Assembly: GCA_017304505.1 (NCBI GenBank)
Contig: JAFKKQ010000372.1
Coordinates: 1-6,678 of the forward strand
From: Hyphomicrobiales bacterium
Lineage (GTDB): Bacteria; Pseudomonadota; Alphaproteobacteria; Rhizobiales; Xanthobacteraceae
Direction of reading: 5' to 3'
Length of the DNA stretch: 6,678 nt
In this document: one piece after another, positions 6,401-6,678 of the stretch
Layout: the number at the start of each line of letters is the position of its first letter
How positions within the stretch are numbered: the first letter of the stretch is position 1
The notes under the pieces: model-generated
Database searches by the model: none
The model's input: the letters and a program-made list of their open reading frames with translations, nothing else
What the model was told of the DNA's origin: nothing
Position numbers and translations under genes: made by a program

Positions 6401-6457
6401 ATGAAGCGGGCGGCAGCCGTGGCGCACCGCGCTCATAGGCGGCGGGCACACTCGTGA
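6401..6457 (+). CDS. Possible 18-codon leader ORF overlapping the livH start
   Basis: An ATG at 6401 has GGGGGA (6388-6393) seven bases upstream and encodes MKRAAAVAHRAHRRRAHS. Its TGA (6455-6457) overlaps the GTG start of livH in a GTGA arrangement, typical of translational coupling. livH itself has only a weak ribosome site, so ribosomes finishing this ORF could start it. The peptide is rich in Ala, Arg and His and has only one branched-chain residue, so classical attenuation by Leu/Ile/Val supply is not suggested. A second small frame (ATG 6394 to TAG 6436-6438) overlaps it but has no spaced ribosome site. It may be a chance ORF. Confidence 0.25.
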   Translation: MKRAAAVAHRAHRRRAHS

Positions 6458-6678
6458 GTTCCATCGTCGAATTCGCCAACATGCTGCTCGGCGGCGTCGC
6501 GGCCGGCATGGTGCTGTTCATCGTGTCGGTGGGGTTGTCCGTCACGCTCGGGCTGATGGGTTTCGTCAACCTCGCCCACGGCGGTTTTGCCATGATCGGC
6601 GGCTATATCGTCGTGCTGTCCATGAACCGGCTCGGCGTGCCGTTCATTGCCGCACTCGCGATCGGATTCATCGTCGTC
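6454..6678 (+). CDS. livH: Branched-chain amino acid ABC transporter permease LivH (5' part only)
   Basis: Seventy-five codons of an inner-membrane permease (BPD_transp_2 family, usually about 290 aa) are present; the window cuts the rest. Residues 10-34 form a first hydrophobic segment, followed by GLMGFVNLAHGGFAMIGGY, where N39-L-A-H-G43 is the hallmark near the N-terminus of LivH proteins. A second hydrophobic segment begins around residue 60. An in-frame TAG at 6436-6438 limits the start to GTG 6454 or ATG 6481. GTG is preferred because it gives the usual short lead-in before the first helix and overlaps a short ORF in a GTGA arrangement. The ribosome site is weak (GGCGGG, 6441-6446). It probably works with the binding protein at 4998-6200; livM, livG and livF genes would be expected beyond the right edge. 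Confidence 0.9.
   Translation, partial: MSSIVEFANMLLGGVAAGMVLFIVSVGLSVTLGLMGFVNLAHGGFAMIGGYIVVLSMNRLGVPFIAALAIGFIVV

Overview
The window reads as chromosomal DNA of a GC-rich alphaproteobacterium. It is most likely from the Rhizobiales, near Bradyrhizobium or Rhodopseudomonas. This rests on base composition, on gene families that are abundant there, and on a palindromic intergenic repeat at about 3404-3520 that resembles repeats I remember from those genomes. The genus is an inference; no rRNA or other marker gene is present.

Layout: four genes lie on the minus strand and are transcribed leftward from about 4654 to the left edge. In transcription order they are three tandem paralogues of a short 'core MetE' zinc-dependent methyltransferase (4654-3548, 3365-2262, 2232-1123; 368, 367 and 369 aa), then a periplasmic substrate-binding protein of the branched-chain amino acid/amide ABC type (1085-1, cut by the window edge). 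A 343-bp divergent intergenic region (4655-4997) separates them from a rightward set: a second, different substrate-binding protein (4998-6200), a strong hairpin terminator (6236-6267), and the first 75 codons of a LivH-type permease (6454-6678, cut by the right edge).

How the parts may work together (inference): the two binding proteins and the LivH permease imply uptake of a small amino-acid-like or amide-like solute. The three MetE-like proteins are expected to move a methyl or other alkyl group to or from a thiol held on zinc. The arrangement suggests import of an alkylated compound whose alkyl group is then transferred to a thiol, but the substrate cannot be read from sequence.

Most notable details: (1) the last paralogue (1123-2232) has Gly336 where its sisters have the cysteine matching the fourth zinc ligand of MetE; (2) the first paralogue (3548-4654) has Asp-Asp in place of Asp-Glu in a conserved active-site-region motif; (3) a 26-bp-period direct repeat sits in the likely 5' leader of the rightward binding-protein gene and runs into its ribosome binding site; (4) an 18-codon ORF overlaps the GTG start of livH in a GTGA arrangement. 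I saw no CRISPR array, tRNA, rRNA, transposase or recognisable riboswitch.
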